Made by a program: the position numbers and the translations under genes
Notes under the pieces: model-generated
Databases searched by the model: none
What the model saw: the letters and a program-made list of their open reading frames with translations, nothing else
Told to the model about the DNA's origin: nothing
Assembly (NCBI GenBank): GCA_028698335.1
Contig: JAQVDP010000010.1
Coordinates: 1 to 64,000 of the forward strand
Direction: 5' to 3'
Length of the DNA: 64,000 nucleotides
DNA from: Nevskiales bacterium
Lineage (GTDB): Bacteria; Pseudomonadota; Gammaproteobacteria; Nevskiales; Nevskiaceae
Shown here: piece after piece, positions 26,897-37,324 of the stretch
Layout: each line of letters begins with the position of its first letter
Position numbering within the stretch: the first letter of the stretch is position 1

Positions 26897-27940
26897 CTAG
26901 GCCGGGACCGCAGCCTCGAGGTAGTCGGCGAAGCGCCGCTCCATCCAGAACACCGGTTCGCCACGGGCACCGGCGGCGACGAAGCCGACGTGCCCACCGC
27001 GCCGGGACACCTCCAGCGTGACCCCCGGCGCGAGCATGTCGGCGCTGGGCAGGACCGCCGGCGTCATGAACGGATCGTCCCTGGCGTTGACGATCAGCGT
27101 CGGGCGGCGGATGTCCTTGAGGAATGGCGCGCACTCGCAGCGCGCGTAGTAGTCCAGCGCGTCCCTGAAGCCGTTCATCGGCGCGGTATACGCGTCGTCG
27201 AACTCGAAGAAATCGACGGCGCGCACGGTGCGCTCGAGATCGACGAAGTCCGGCACCGGCACCGCGGCGTTCTTGCGCTGGACCAGCGCGACCAGATCGC
27301 GCATCAGGCGCTTCTGGTACAGCCGCGCGGTGCCCTTGCGCAGCTTGCTGGCGCAGACCTCCAGACGGAACGGCGCACAACCGGCCGCGGCGGCGACCAC
27401 CGGCGCGGCGTCCCCTTCCTCGCCGAGCGCCTTGAGCACGATGTTCGCGCCCATCGACCAGCCGACGGCGGCGACGCGTACGCCCGGCTCGCGGCGTTGC
27501 AGCTCCTGCCACAGAAAGCGCAGGTCACCGGTGTCTCCGTGGTGATAGCCGCGCGGATGCCGGTTCGGCTCGTCGCTGCCGCCGCGCAGCTGGATCGCCA
27601 CCACGCGCCAGTTGCGCGCGATCAGCCGCCGCGCCGTTCCGCGCAGGTACTTGGACTGGAACCCGCCGGTGAGGCCGTGGACCAGCACGGCGATACGGTC
27701 GCCCTGCTCCGGACCGGCCCAGCCCAGATCGACGAAATCGCCGTCCGGCAGTTCCAGGCGCTCGGCGCGCAGCGTCAGGCGCGGGGTCGGCCGCAGCAAT
27801 GTCGGCAGCACCGTCTGCGCATGCGGACCGCGCATCAGCGGATGCGGCTCGAATCCGCAGGGCACGATGGCGCCGTGCGCCGTGGACGGCGTCGGTTCGG
27901 CGGCGTCGCCGAGGCGGGTGGAAGGCTTGGACTGCGTCAT
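26897..27940 (-). CDS. alpha/beta hydrolase of the YheT/ABHD family
   Basis: A 347-residue cytoplasmic hydrolase. The start is taken at MTQSKPST; an in-frame codon lies further upstream. Family features are FEPHPLMRGPHAQTVLPTLLR near the N-terminus, the oxyanion segment VLVHGLTGG, the nucleophile elbow GWSMGANI, NARDDPF as the acid region, and RRGGHVGF with the catalytic His. YheT-like proteins are carboxylesterase-like, with unknown bacterial substrates. It lies 63 bases downstream of phoD on the same strand. Confidence 0.88.
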   Translation of the reverse strand: MTQSKPSTRLGDAAEPTPSTAHGAIVPCGFEPHPLMRGPHAQTVLPTLLRPTPRLTLRAERLELPDGDFVDLGWAGPEQGDRIAVLVHGLTGGFQSKYLRGTARRLIARNWRVVAIQLRGGSDEPNRHPRGYHHGDTGDLRFLWQELQRREPGVRVAAVGWSMGANIVLKALGEEGDAAPVVAAAAGCAPFRLEVCASKLRKGTARLYQKRLMRDLVALVQRKNAAVPVPDFVDLERTVRAVDFFEFDDAYTAPMNGFRDALDYYARCECAPFLKDIRRPTLIVNARDDPFMTPAVLPSADMLAPGVTLEVSRRGGHVGFVAAGARGEPVFWMERRFADYLEAAVPA

Positions 27941-28003
27941 GGCCGGGATCGGGGTCTTCGGCGATGCCACAAGCATACGCAAAGACCGCGCCGGCGCGCG
28001 CGA

Positions 28004-29947
28004 TCAGCGCGGCTCGACCAGGCGCTCGTCGAGCGGCGCGGGTTCGGCACTGCGGCTGCCGACCGTCGCCGCGACACTCATGCCGTGCACGGTGACACTG
28101 TCGATCTGGTCCTGGAAGCGCGGTGGCACCGTGCCCGCGTCGGCCTGGGCCCAGCACACCATCTGGTAGCCGAGCACGTCCGGCGAACCGGCGGTGAGCT
28201 TGTCCTGCCACCAGTACTCGAAGATCGCGCGCTCGGCGGTCAGGCTGACGATGCCGTAGCCGTGATCGACCCACTCGATGAACTGCACGTTCCTGTTCAG
28301 TCCGATCAGCGCGCCTTCGAAGGCACGCGCGCCGCCGACGCTGATCGCGCTGTCCGGCGCCACGCCGAGGGCGTTGGCGATCAGCTCGTCGGCGCCGCCG
28401 CGGCCCATCGAGCTGGGCGCGAACTCGACGCCGACCGAGTCGGCACGCGTGCTCAGCGGGCCGATCGCCGCGGTGGTCGCGCGGCCCCACCCGGCCAGCG
28501 CATTGAGCGCGGTCGAGCCCTGGCGCGGGTTCGGCACCACCAGGCCGGAGACATAACCGCTCAGCAGCGGCGCGTCCTCGATCAGGTCCGAGCCGAGGTT
28601 GCCGTGCGCGTCGCCCGACACGAAGATGTTGTTGTGCACGCGCACTGCCCCGGCATTGGCGCCGCGCAGGGTCTCGCACAGCAGCGCGCGCTCCTCGGTG
28701 TAGTCGGTCCAGCGCGAGATGCCGATCTTCGGAAACGGAATGCCGTCGGCGAGATCCGGCAGATCCACCGGCGCCAGCCAGGTCTGGTTGTTGACCACGC
28801 GCCACAGCGTCCCGGCCTGCTGCGAATCGAGCATGCCGGCGGTGAACCATTCGAACTGGCGGCGTCCGAACAGACTCGGCGCGCCTTCGGCCAGATGGCT
28901 GGCGTCGACCTCGCCACCGTAGCGCGGCAGATTGCTCTGGGTGTCGATACCGAAGAAGTCGACCATCGGCCCGTACGACAGCCTGCGGTAGATCAGGCGC
29001 GGGTCGGGCGGCTGCGGATACTCGCCGTTCTCGGCGAGGACGAATTCGCCGGACCCGTCGGCCCGGACCGGTCGCGTCGGCGTCCACTCATGGAAGGCGC
29101 GCATGGTGTCGGCCAGCGTGCAGGTGCTGGTCGCCGGATCGATCGGGCTGTCCAGCTCGTTGCCGAAACCGGGGTCGATGTCGTGGTTGTCCCAGACGAT
29201 CATCCACGGATGCTGCTGGTGCGCGCGCAGCAGATTGGGATCGGAACGGTACAGCGCGTAGCGTCGCCGCACCTCGTCGAGGCTCAGCCAGTCGCGGTAG
29301 TCGACGTCGTTGATGTCCTTGCGGTCCAGGCGCGCCCGGACCTCCTCGTCCTGATCGACGAAGTCGTAGATGTAGTCGCCGCAGTGCAGGACCAGGTCCA
29401 GATCGTTGCGCGCGGCCAGATGGCCGTAGCCGCTCCAGTAGCTCGACCAGTAGCTGGAGCAGGCGACGACGGCGAAACGCACCTCGTCGACCATCGTCGC
29501 CGGCGCGGTGCGCGTACGCCCGGTGATCGACGTCTCGCCGAAGGCACGGAAGCGGTAGTAGTAGGTCGTCGCCGGCGACAGGCCGGTGACGTCGACCTTG
29601 ACCGTCCAGTCGCGATCGGCACGGGTGCGCTGGGTTCCGGACGCGACGACGGACGCGAACGCCGGGGTCTCCGCGACCTCCCAGTCGACCGCGATCTCCG
29701 CCGCCGACGGCGTGGACTCGGTGACGCGGGTCCAGATGATCACGCGGTCGGCGAGCGGATCGCCCGAGGCGACGCCGTGCGCGAACGGCAGCGGCAGCAC
29801 CAGCGGAAAGTCCATGCCGCTGTCGTCGAGATTGCCGGAGGGGACCTGCCCGGAGGCGCCACCCGGCCGCGAACTGTCACCGCAGGCCGGCAGCAGCGGT
29901 GCCGCCAGCAGGACGGCACCCGATTTCAGGAATTGACGACGTTTCAT
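28004..29947 (-). CDS. phoD: alkaline phosphatase D family protein (Tat-exported)
   Basis: A 647-residue exported metallophosphatase. The N-terminus MKRRQFLKSG carries a twin-arginine signal, and LLPAC at C22 suggests lipidation after Tat export. A PhoD N-terminal beta domain (about 55-150: PFAHGVASGDPLADRVIIWTRV) precedes the metallophosphatase domain with ACSSYW, LHCGDYIYDF, IVWDNHDID and the late FVSGDAHGNLGSDL. The mature protein may release phosphate from diesters or phospholipids. The domain set fits PhoD; precise substrate is open. Confidence 0.9.
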   Translation of the reverse strand: MKRRQFLKSGAVLLAAPLLPACGDSSRPGGASGQVPSGNLDDSGMDFPLVLPLPFAHGVASGDPLADRVIIWTRVTESTPSAAEIAVDWEVAETPAFASVVASGTQRTRADRDWTVKVDVTGLSPATTYYYRFRAFGETSITGRTRTAPATMVDEVRFAVVACSSYWSSYWSGYGHLAARNDLDLVLHCGDYIYDFVDQDEEVRARLDRKDINDVDYRDWLSLDEVRRRYALYRSDPNLLRAHQQHPWMIVWDNHDIDPGFGNELDSPIDPATSTCTLADTMRAFHEWTPTRPVRADGSGEFVLAENGEYPQPPDPRLIYRRLSYGPMVDFFGIDTQSNLPRYGGEVDASHLAEGAPSLFGRRQFEWFTAGMLDSQQAGTLWRVVNNQTWLAPVDLPDLADGIPFPKIGISRWTDYTEERALLCETLRGANAGAVRVHNNIFVSGDAHGNLGSDLIEDAPLLSGYVSGLVVPNPRQGSTALNALAGWGRATTAAIGPLSTRADSVGVEFAPSSMGRGGADELIANALGVAPDSAISVGGARAFEGALIGLNRNVQFIEWVDHGYGIVSLTAERAIFEYWWQDKLTAGSPDVLGYQMVCWAQADAGTVPPRFQDQIDSVTVHGMSVAATVGSRSAEPAPLDERLVEPR

Positions 29948-30078
29948 GGCTCCCCGCGAGCAGATGGCGCCGCGTTCCGCGCTCCCGCGCGCGACGCCGA
30001 CAATGGGTTCAGCCGTCCAGTGTGGCATCGCCGCATGTCACCCGGAGGACATGGGGCGAATTTTCTACCGCGCGCGGC

Positions 30079-30510
30079 CTAGGCCCGTTCCGGCGGCGGG
30101 CAGGCGTCCGGATACTGCGGCAGCGCATCGTCGATCGGCCACCACTGGCAGTTCGACGCGACGTGGAAGTGCAGACCCGGCCGTGTCGCGATCGGCTCGT
30201 CGAGCAGGCCCGCGCGGATACGCACGACGTCCGGCAGGCTGTCGCGGCGGCTCAGCACCGGCGCGCCACAGCGACGGCAGAACACGCGGTGCTTGCCGGG
30301 GCTCGACTCGTAGCCGCTCAGCAGCTCGGCGCCGGCAAGCAGACGCCAGGCGCTGCGCGCAACCGGGATATTGGTCGCGAACGGTGCGCCCTGCGCCTTG
30401 CGGCACTGCGTGCAGTGGCAGACCTGGATCGGGGCCAGCGGCCCGTCGATCTCGAAACGCACGCCGCCGCAGAGGCAACTGCCCGTATGCGCGGGCGATC
30501 CGGCGGCCAT
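30079..30510 (-). CDS. GFA-domain zinc protein
   Basis: A 143-residue protein of the GFA (glutathione-dependent formaldehyde-activating-like) fold. The zinc-binding cysteines are TGSCLCGGVRF near 9-19, VCHCTQCRKAQG near 30-41 and FCRRCGAPV near 77-85. Most bacterial members are not proven formaldehyde enzymes, so only the fold and Zn site are claimed. The next gene on the strand (EthD family) ends 3 bases upstream, so the two are probably one transcript. Confidence 0.85.
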   Translation of the reverse strand: MAAGSPAHTGSCLCGGVRFEIDGPLAPIQVCHCTQCRKAQGAPFATNIPVARSAWRLLAGAELLSGYESSPGKHRVFCRRCGAPVLSRRDSLPDVVRIRAGLLDEPIATRPGLHFHVASNCQWWPIDDALPQYPDACPPPERA

Positions 30511-30513
30511 CGC

Positions 30514-30870
30514 CTACCGCGCCGCCGTGGCGTCGAACACCGGCTCTTCCTCGGTGACGAAGAACACCGTGCGGGTCATGTCCGCAAACCGCCCCTCGTC
30601 GGGCCGGATCGTCGCCAGGTAGTCGGGATCCGAAAAGAACGCGTCGCGATCAGCGGCGCTGTCGAACCACAGCTCCGCGGTTCCGTCGTAAGCCACCTCG
30701 TCCTGCTCGTAACTCTCCGGCGTGGTGTGGCACTGCACGTACTTGCGCACGTACTTCCGCGTCGCCGGACTGTTCTTCACCAGCTCGGCGTGCTGCGTGC
30801 GCCAGTGCCGGTGGAAGGCCTCGGGGCTCATGTCGGGCAGACGGTGTATCGCGACGATCAGCTTGATCAT
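30514..30870 (-). CDS. EthD-domain dimeric alpha-beta barrel protein
   Basis: A 118-residue protein of the EthD / stress-responsive alpha-beta barrel group. It opens MIKLIVAIHRLPDMSPEAFHRHWRTQHAEL, which is the EthD signature, and has the matching C-terminal half with YDGTAELWFDS and DPDYLATIRPDEGRF. AGGA lies 8 bases before the ATG. EthD proteins accompany degradation pathways of ethers and other compounds or act as small lyases. No catabolic partner is in sight here. Confidence 0.82.
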   Translation of the reverse strand: MIKLIVAIHRLPDMSPEAFHRHWRTQHAELVKNSPATRKYVRKYVQCHTTPESYEQDEVAYDGTAELWFDSAADRDAFFSDPDYLATIRPDEGRFADMTRTVFFVTEEEPVFDATAAR

Positions 30871-30957
30871 GTCGTGTTCCTGATGCGGAGTGTGTGGATG
30901 ACACGGGACCGGGCGCACATGATGCACGTCCCGGACGGGCGCGGTCGCAATCGGGAT

Positions 30958-31800
30958 CTAGGCGCTGGTCAGCAGGATGACCTCGATCTCCTCGGTGATG
31001 TCCTCCTGGCGCAGCTGGTTCTGGCGACGCTGCAGGATGTCGAGTTCCTCCTCGAGCTTGTGCAGCGCGCGGTCCATGTGCTGGAGCCGGCGCTGGTTCT
31101 CCTCCAGCAGCGAGTCGAACACGACCTCGTGCAGCAGCGCGTGGAGGTAATGGTCGGCAAGGGCCGCAAAGTACTCGCGTGGCGGCAGCGTCAACTCCGG
31201 CGGATAGCCGCCGCGGCGTGCGGAGGCGCGCGGCTCCGGCAGCGGCAACAGGCGGCGGAACACCACCCCGTTCGGTGTCTGATGCACGACGATCAGGCCG
31301 GCGGCGTCCCGGGCCGGCAGCGCCGCCAGGGCGCGGTTGACCGCATCCAGGATGCGGTTGAGCACACCCGGAACCTCGTCCGCGACGCTGGCGCCGGAGA
31401 CGACGCAGGATGGCGGGGTCTCGTCCGGCCATGCCTCCGCGAGCCGCGAACCGACGACGATGCGGGCATGCGGGGCCACGTCTTCCGCGTGCCCGCCGTC
31501 GGCGCGATCGCTCAGCGCAGCGAGCACCTCGGCATTGAAATCGCCGCAGAACCCGCGTTCGGAGCCGATCACGCACCAGATGTCCTGCTGCGGCTGGACG
31601 CCCGGCGCCACCGCGTCCCGGAACGAGCTGAGAAAATCGACCGCCGCGATCTCGATCTCGCGGACCGATTCGCGCTGCGCGTCGATCATCTGTCCGACCC
31701 GGCGCAGCTCGACCAGGGCCAGGCCCTTCATCGCGCCGAGCACCTCGCGGATCTCGGACAGACCGCCGATCCGGTTGACGACCTCGCGGCGCCGGCTCAT
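30958..31800 (-). CDS. atpG: N-ATPase gamma subunit
   Basis: A 280-residue gamma subunit, the central stalk rotating inside alpha3-beta3. It opens [34 protein letters not shown] and closes with the long C-terminal helix containing [39 protein letters not shown], which matches the gamma coiled coil. It overlaps the alpha stop by ATGA and is the last gene of the operon, as in other N-ATPase clusters. Sequence is more divergent than housekeeping gamma subunits, as usual for this class. Confidence 0.92.
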   Translation of the reverse strand: MSRRREVVNRIGGLSEIREVLGAMKGLALVELRRVGQMIDAQRESVREIEIAAVDFLSSFRDAVAPGVQPQQDIWCVIGSERGFCGDFNAEVLAALSDRADGGHAEDVAPHARIVVGSRLAEAWPDETPPSCVVSGASVADEVPGVLNRILDAVNRALAALPARDAAGLIVVHQTPNGVVFRRLLPLPEPRASARRGGYPPELTLPPREYFAALADHYLHALLHEVVFDSLLEENQRRLQHMDRALHKLEEELDILQRRQNQLRQEDITEEIEVILLTSA

Positions 31801-33266
31801 CCCCGGCCCAGCCAGTCCGCCACCGCGCCGACCCAGGCCTCCCGCTTGGCGTTGAGGTCCGGCGCGGCATCGGTCGCACTGCCCTCGCGCAGGGCCTGCA
31901 GCGCCTGGAGCAGCGCATCGCCGGAGCGGCCGTCGAGCATGCCCTCGTTGTACGCGATCAGCCACGCCAGCTGCGCCTCGATGGTCAGCGGGTCGAGGCG
32001 GTCCTGCTTGAGGATCTCCCGCAGCAGGCGGCCCCGCGAGATGCGCTGCTCCATCGTCGCCTCGAGCTTGGTGCCGAAGCGGGTGAAGACTTCCAGCTCC
32101 AGAAACTGCAGGTAGTCGAGTTTCATGCGCCCGGCTTCGCGCTTGATCGCGGCATCCTGCGCCTTGCCGCCGATGCGCGAGACCGAGCGGCTGATGTCGA
32201 TCGCGGGGCGGATGCCGCGCGCGAACAGGCGCTCGTCGAACAGGATCTGGCCGTCGGTGATCGAGATCAGGTTGGTCGGGATGTACGCCGCGATCTCGCC
32301 CTGCTCGGTCTCGATGATCGGCAGCGCGGTCAGGCTGCCGCCGCCGTGGCTGGACGCCATGCAGGTGGCCCGTTCGAGCAGGCGCGCATGCAGGTAGAAC
32401 ACGTCGCCGGGGTAGGCCTCGCGGCCCGGCGGCCGGCGCAGCAGCAGCGACAGTTCGCGATAGGTTCGCGCATGCGTCGACAGGTCGTCGTAGACCACCA
32501 GGGTGTCGCAGCCGTTGGCGGTCCAGGCTTCGGCGATCGCGCAGCCGGCGAACGGCGCCAGATACTTCAGCCCGGGGGCGGCGCCGGCCTCGGCGACGAC
32601 GACCGTGGTATGCGCGAGCGCGCCGGTACGCCGCAAGGTCTCGATGGTCTGCACCACCGACGAACGCTTCTGTCCGATCAGGACGTAGACGCAGCGCACG
32701 TTGCGGCCGCGCTGATTGACGACCACGTCCAGGGCCAGCGCGCTCTTGCCGGTGCCGTTGTCGCCGATCAGCAGCTGCCGCTGGCCCTTGCCCACCGGCA
32801 GCATGGTGTCGACGATCTTGCAGCCGGTGTAGAGCGGTCGGGTGACGAAGTCGCGGTCGATGATGCGCGGCGACGCCGCGTCGAGCGGCCGGCGCGCCTG
32901 GGTACGGGGGGCGGGCAAGCCGTCGAGCGGCTCGCCGAGCGGATCGACGACGCGCCCGAGCAGGGCGTTGCCGACGCCGATCTCCAGGCCGCCGCCGACG
33001 AGCTGGACCTCGAGCCCCGCCTTCAGCGCCGGGGTCTGGCGCAGCAGGATCGCGCCGATCTTTCCGGGCGCCAGCTGAAACACCACCGCCTCGCTGCCGT
33101 CCGCAATCTGCACCCGCTCGTCGACCCGCGCCGACGGCAGACCTTCGATCCACGCGGTGCCGTCGCCGACGGAGACCACCCGCCCGCGTTCCTGGACGCG
33201 CAGGCCGAAGCGGTAGCCGCGCAGCGCCGCATCGCGCGCCGCGATCAGGGACGATGCCTCAGCCAC
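31797..33266 (-). CDS. atpA: N-ATPase alpha subunit
   Basis: A 489-residue alpha subunit of the atypical F-type ATPase. It has [16 protein letters not shown] (beta-barrel domain), the P-loop GDNGTGKSA in place of the usual [31 protein letters not shown] with the Arg finger, and the C-terminal helical domain. The start chosen is GTG 33266, 8 bases inside the end of atpF. A TTG at 33305 is also open but overlaps atpF by 47 bases. It forms the catalytic head with the beta subunit at the cytoplasmic face. Confidence 0.92.
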   Translation of the reverse strand: MAEASSLIAARDAALRGYRFGLRVQERGRVVSVGDGTAWIEGLPSARVDERVQIADGSEAVVFQLAPGKIGAILLRQTPALKAGLEVQLVGGGLEIGVGNALLGRVVDPLGEPLDGLPAPRTQARRPLDAASPRIIDRDFVTRPLYTGCKIVDTMLPVGKGQRQLLIGDNGTGKSALALDVVVNQRGRNVRCVYVLIGQKRSSVVQTIETLRRTGALAHTTVVVAEAGAAPGLKYLAPFAGCAIAEAWTANGCDTLVVYDDLSTHARTYRELSLLLRRPPGREAYPGDVFYLHARLLERATCMASSHGGGSLTALPIIETEQGEIAAYIPTNLISITDGQILFDERLFARGIRPAIDISRSVSRIGGKAQDAAIKREAGRMKLDYLQFLELEVFTRFGTKLEATMEQRISRGRLLREILKQDRLDPLTIEAQLAWLIAYNEGMLDGRSGDALLQALQALREGSATDAAPDLNAKREAWVGAVADWLGRG

Positions 33267-34008
33267 CGGCGATGCCACTCTGGAAATAGGCCAGCTCGTC
33301 GGCAACCGAGGCCTTGAGCGCCCACGCCCCCATCGCGATGCGCAGCCCGCCGATCAGGCCGTCGTCGACCTCGTAGCGGCGCGGCGGCAGTTGCGCGCCG
33401 CCAAGCTGGGCCAGGGTCCGGTCGAGGCGCTCGCGCAGCGCGGCCGGCAGCGCATGCGCGCTGGTGATGACGATCTCCGCATCCTTCGCGCCCAGTTCGC
33501 CCGACAACGCGGCACGGCGTTCGTCGGACAGGGCGGCGAGATCCTCGATCACCAGCTCGGCGATGCGCTGGTCCAGTGCTGGCCCACCGAGCCGCTGCAG
33601 CAGGCGCGCGGCGAACTCGCCGCCCTGCGCGATCGCCTGTTCCTCGACCGCCCGTGCATGCTCGTCCTGCAGGCGCTGCTGGACGACCGCCTGGCGCTCG
33701 CGTTCGGCTTCGACCGCCTGCTCCAGCGCGCTCATGCGCTGCTGGCGCAGTTCCGCCAGTTCGGCGTCCAGATGCGCGCGCGCGGTCTCGCGCTCCTTGT
33801 CCCACTCGGTCATCCGCCCTTCGTACTGGGCTTTCTGCGCTTCGGCCTGCGCCTCCCGCTGCCGGGCTTCCTCGAGCGTCGCCGCAACCGCGGCGCGGCG
33901 GCGCTCGATCACCTGCATCACCGGCTTGTACAGCAGGCGATTGAGGATCCAGACGAGAATCAGGAAATTGATGATCTCGAGGACGAATGTGGTCCCGTCG
34001 AGTTCCAC
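33259..34008 (-). CDS. atpF: N-ATPase b subunit with delta-like C-terminus
   Basis: A 249-residue peripheral stalk subunit. One membrane helix (about 8-25, [21 protein letters not shown]) leads into a long charged coiled coil (about 35-135). The last 60 residues end in [28 protein letters not shown], which resembles the C-terminus of the F-type delta subunit (LIGGvxIxxGdxxxDgSvxxxL). No separate atpH gene exists in the cluster, so this extension probably provides the delta contact, as noted for N-ATPases. It lies between atpE and atpA. Confidence 0.88.
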   Translation of the reverse strand: MELDGTTFVLEIINFLILVWILNRLLYKPVMQVIERRRAAVAATLEEARQREAQAEAQKAQYEGRMTEWDKERETARAHLDAELAELRQQRMSALEQAVEAERERQAVVQQRLQDEHARAVEEQAIAQGGEFAARLLQRLGGPALDQRIAELVIEDLAALSDERRAALSGELGAKDAEIVITSAHALPAALRERLDRTLAQLGGAQLPPRRYEVDDGLIGGLRIAMGAWALKASVADELAYFQSGIAGG

Positions 34009-34023
34009 GTCCGCTTCTCCGGC

Positions 34024-34290
34024 CTAGTTCAAGAGGTATTCGAGCAACGGATTGCGGAACAGGACGATCAGCGCCACCACCAGCACGTAGATCGCCAGCG
34101 ACTCGATCATCGCCAGACCGATGAACAGCGTCCGCGTGATGGATTTCTCCGCCTCCGGCTGCCTCGCGAGAGCGTCGATCGCCTGGCTGATCGCCTTGCC
34201 CATCGCCAACGCCGGCCCCAGCACGCCGATCCCGATCGCAATCAACGCGGTGGCCGTGGACAGCGTCGCGAATAAGCTCATGTCACTCAT
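34024..34290 (-). CDS. atpE: N-ATPase c subunit (ring proteolipid)
   Basis: An 88-residue two-helix proteolipid. Helix 1 is about 11-38, the polar loop is ARQPEAEK (42-49), and helix 2 is about 52-80. The ion carboxylate E63 is followed by S64 in [11 protein letters not shown], the ES pair of Na+-binding c rings. The helix-1 ligand, Gln in Ilyobacter and usually Glu in N-ATPases, aligns here with M30 (PALAMGKA), which is unusual. GAGGT lies 9 bases before the ATG. It is preceded by the a-subunit gene. Family call is sure; ion specificity is open. Confidence 0.93.
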   Translation of the reverse strand: MSDMSLFATLSTATALIAIGIGVLGPALAMGKAISQAIDALARQPEAEKSITRTLFIGLAMIESLAIYVLVVALIVLFRNPLLEYLLN

Positions 34291-34333
34291 GCCCGTCTAC
34301 CTCTTGCATGTATGGTTGTTCGATTGGAGAGGA

Positions 34334-35014
34334 TCACTGCGTCGCCGCCCGCCGTTGCGCCACGGCCTGGTGCGACTGGATGCCGCCGGAGATGTAGACC
34401 AGCGCCAGCATGCCGAAGATGTATGCCTGCACCAGCGCCTCGACGATGTGCAGCATCAGGACCGGTACCGGCACCAGCAGGCCGCCGACGATCAGCACCA
34501 GCAGCGCGGCCATCTCCAGGCTCATGATGTTGCCGAACAGGCGGACCGCCAGCGACAGCGTCCGCGACAGCTCGCTGATGATGTGAAACGGCAGCATCAC
34601 CGGGTTCGGCTCGAGGTATTGCCGCAGGAAGCCCCGCAGTCCGTTCGCGCGGATGCCGAACCAGTGCACCGACGCGAACACGATCAGCGCGAGCGCCGAG
34701 GTCAGCGACAGATCCTCGGTCGGCGACGACAGCCCGGGGATGATGCCGGTGAGGTTGGCGAAGACGATGAAGATCCAGAACGTGCCGACCAGGGCGACCA
34801 GTCCCGGCGGCGGTTGCGGCAGGACCGCGCGGATGGCGTTGTCGATCGACTCCACCGCGCCCTCGAGCACGGTCTGCCAGCGTCCCGGCGTCATCGCCAG
34901 GCGCCGGGTGCCGATCCAGCTCAGCACCGCCAGCAGCACCATCAAGCCCCAGGTCGTGACGACCGTCCGGGTGATCCCGAAACCGAACACGTGGAATACG
35001 ACCGCGTTGTCCAT
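34334..35014 (-). CDS. atpB: N-ATPase a subunit
   Basis: A 226-residue membrane subunit forming the ion path beside the c ring. The start MDNAVVFHVFGFGITRTVVTTWGL overlaps a 13-codon ORF by TGATG, with AAGGA 8 bases upstream. The conserved helix has SELSRTLSLAVRLFGNIMSLEM, containing the essential Arg, and the last helices include LHIVEALVQAYIFGMLALVYI with the conserved Gln. GIIPGLSSPTEDLSLT is typical of a subunits in this class. Confidence 0.93.
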   Translation of the reverse strand: MDNAVVFHVFGFGITRTVVTTWGLMVLLAVLSWIGTRRLAMTPGRWQTVLEGAVESIDNAIRAVLPQPPPGLVALVGTFWIFIVFANLTGIIPGLSSPTEDLSLTSALALIVFASVHWFGIRANGLRGFLRQYLEPNPVMLPFHIISELSRTLSLAVRLFGNIMSLEMAALLVLIVGGLLVPVPVLMLHIVEALVQAYIFGMLALVYISGGIQSHQAVAQRRAATQ

Positions 35015-35055
35015 CAGCCGGTCCTTCCACGCTGGCCGTCCGCCGTCCGGATCAT
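35014..35055 (-). CDS. 13-codon ORF in the atpR position
   Basis: A tiny ORF (MIRTADGQRGRTG) spans exactly the space between atpQ and atpB. It is joined to both by TGATG stop-start overlaps. GGGAG stands 8 bases before its ATG, and the SD of atpB lies inside it. In other N-ATPase operons this slot holds atpR, a small membrane protein; none is found here. It may be a coupling ORF or a relic left by atpR loss. It cannot encode a membrane helix. Confidence 0.45.
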   Translation of the reverse strand: MIRTADGQRGRTG

Positions 35056-35336
35056 CAGGGATGCTCCCGGATGTAGCGGTAGACGTTGTAGCCGCCCAGC
35101 ACCACGCCAAGCAGGATCAGGCTGACCGTCCAGCGCACCGAATACCCACTGTGCTGGTCGTCGATCCAGTTGCCGAGATACGCCAGCAGCACCACCGGCA
35201 GCACGAACAGGATCCCGAGAGTCCCCAGGAACACCGTATGCGCCAGCAGCGTCGTCCGCTCGGCGCGGGCGCGGCGCTCGCGCTCGGCCTGCCGCTCGAC
35301 GGTGTCGTGCAGACGGCGGTCCGGTTCCTCGACCAT
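35055..35336 (-). CDS. atpQ: N-ATPase AtpQ (AtpI-like) protein
   Basis: A 93-residue membrane protein with a charged N-terminus (about 1-30, rich in Arg and Glu) and two hydrophobic helices (LLAHTVFLGTLGILFVLPVVLLAYLGNWIDD and VRWTVSLILLGVVLGGYNVYRYI). The GxWxD and WTxxLxLxGxxxGxYNxxRY pattern matches AtpQ, an AtpI relative found in N-ATPase operons. AtpI-type proteins assist c-ring assembly or supply Mg2+. It overlaps the epsilon stop by ATGA. Confidence 0.85.
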   Translation of the reverse strand: MVEEPDRRLHDTVERQAERERRARAERTTLLAHTVFLGTLGILFVLPVVLLAYLGNWIDDQHSGYSVRWTVSLILLGVVLGGYNVYRYIREHP

Positions 35337-35766
35337 CACGCACGCTCCATTTGCCAGATCCGGCGCATCATTTCCTGCTCGAGTTTGCCGAGGTTTTCCT
35401 TGAAATCGTGCAGGCGTTCGTCCTCGGCGTGCAGCTGCTCGGCCAGGGCCTCGGACAGGTGCTCCGGATCCCGTCCGCACAGATAGCGCCTGGCGGTGAC
35501 GTGCAGCTCGTTGTGGCGGAAGTGCAGGACCGCGCCGGGCAGTGCCAGATAGGTCCAGTGTCCGTCCACGCAGTAGCGTGCGAGCCCGGTGTTGAGCACC
35601 GTGGTCATGCGCGCGTGTCCGGCGAGCACGCCGAACTGGCCGCTGGCGTCCTCGCCGACGAAGCTGGTGACGTTCTCGATCCGCTGGCGCTGGGTCGCGC
35701 TGCACAGGCGCAGGGTGAAACCGCTGCGCTCGGCTTCCACCGCGCCATCGGGGATCACTGCGTCCA

Positions 35767-35767
<1 letters not shown>
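35336..35767 (-). CDS. atpC: N-ATPase epsilon subunit
   Basis: A 143-residue epsilon subunit. The N-terminal beta-sandwich shows FTLRLCSATQRQRIENVTSFVGEDASGQFGVLAGHARMTTVLNTGLARY, typical of the class, where the sandwich is well kept. A C-terminal helical hairpin follows (about 95-143, DPEHLSEALAEQLHAEDERLHDFKENLGKLEQEMMRRIWQMER). Its ATG overlaps the beta stop by ATGA. The next gene, atpQ, overlaps in the same way, so translation of the cluster is coupled from the start. Confidence 0.9.
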
Positions 35768-37227
<1,460 letters not shown>

Positions 37228-37324
37228 TCAGGCCAATGGGGATGTGTCCATTAGGCAACATCGTGCCCGATGCGTTCACTGATCTTCGTCAATCGGGCTT
37301 GCCGCAGCCGCCGGCGGCGACCGC

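Noticed and set aside
26078-30082. A 1334-codon open frame on the plus strand
   Set aside because: It runs across the SDR, YheT and PhoD genes in other frames or on the other strand. Its composition (Arg/Gly/Ala-rich) is that of GC-driven shadow frames, and no domain is recognisable.
31797-34008. Frameshift between atpF and atpA
   Set aside because: The overlap of up to 47 bases is explained by an unneeded upstream TTG; starting atpA at GTG 33266 gives an ordinary 8-base overlap with both proteins complete.
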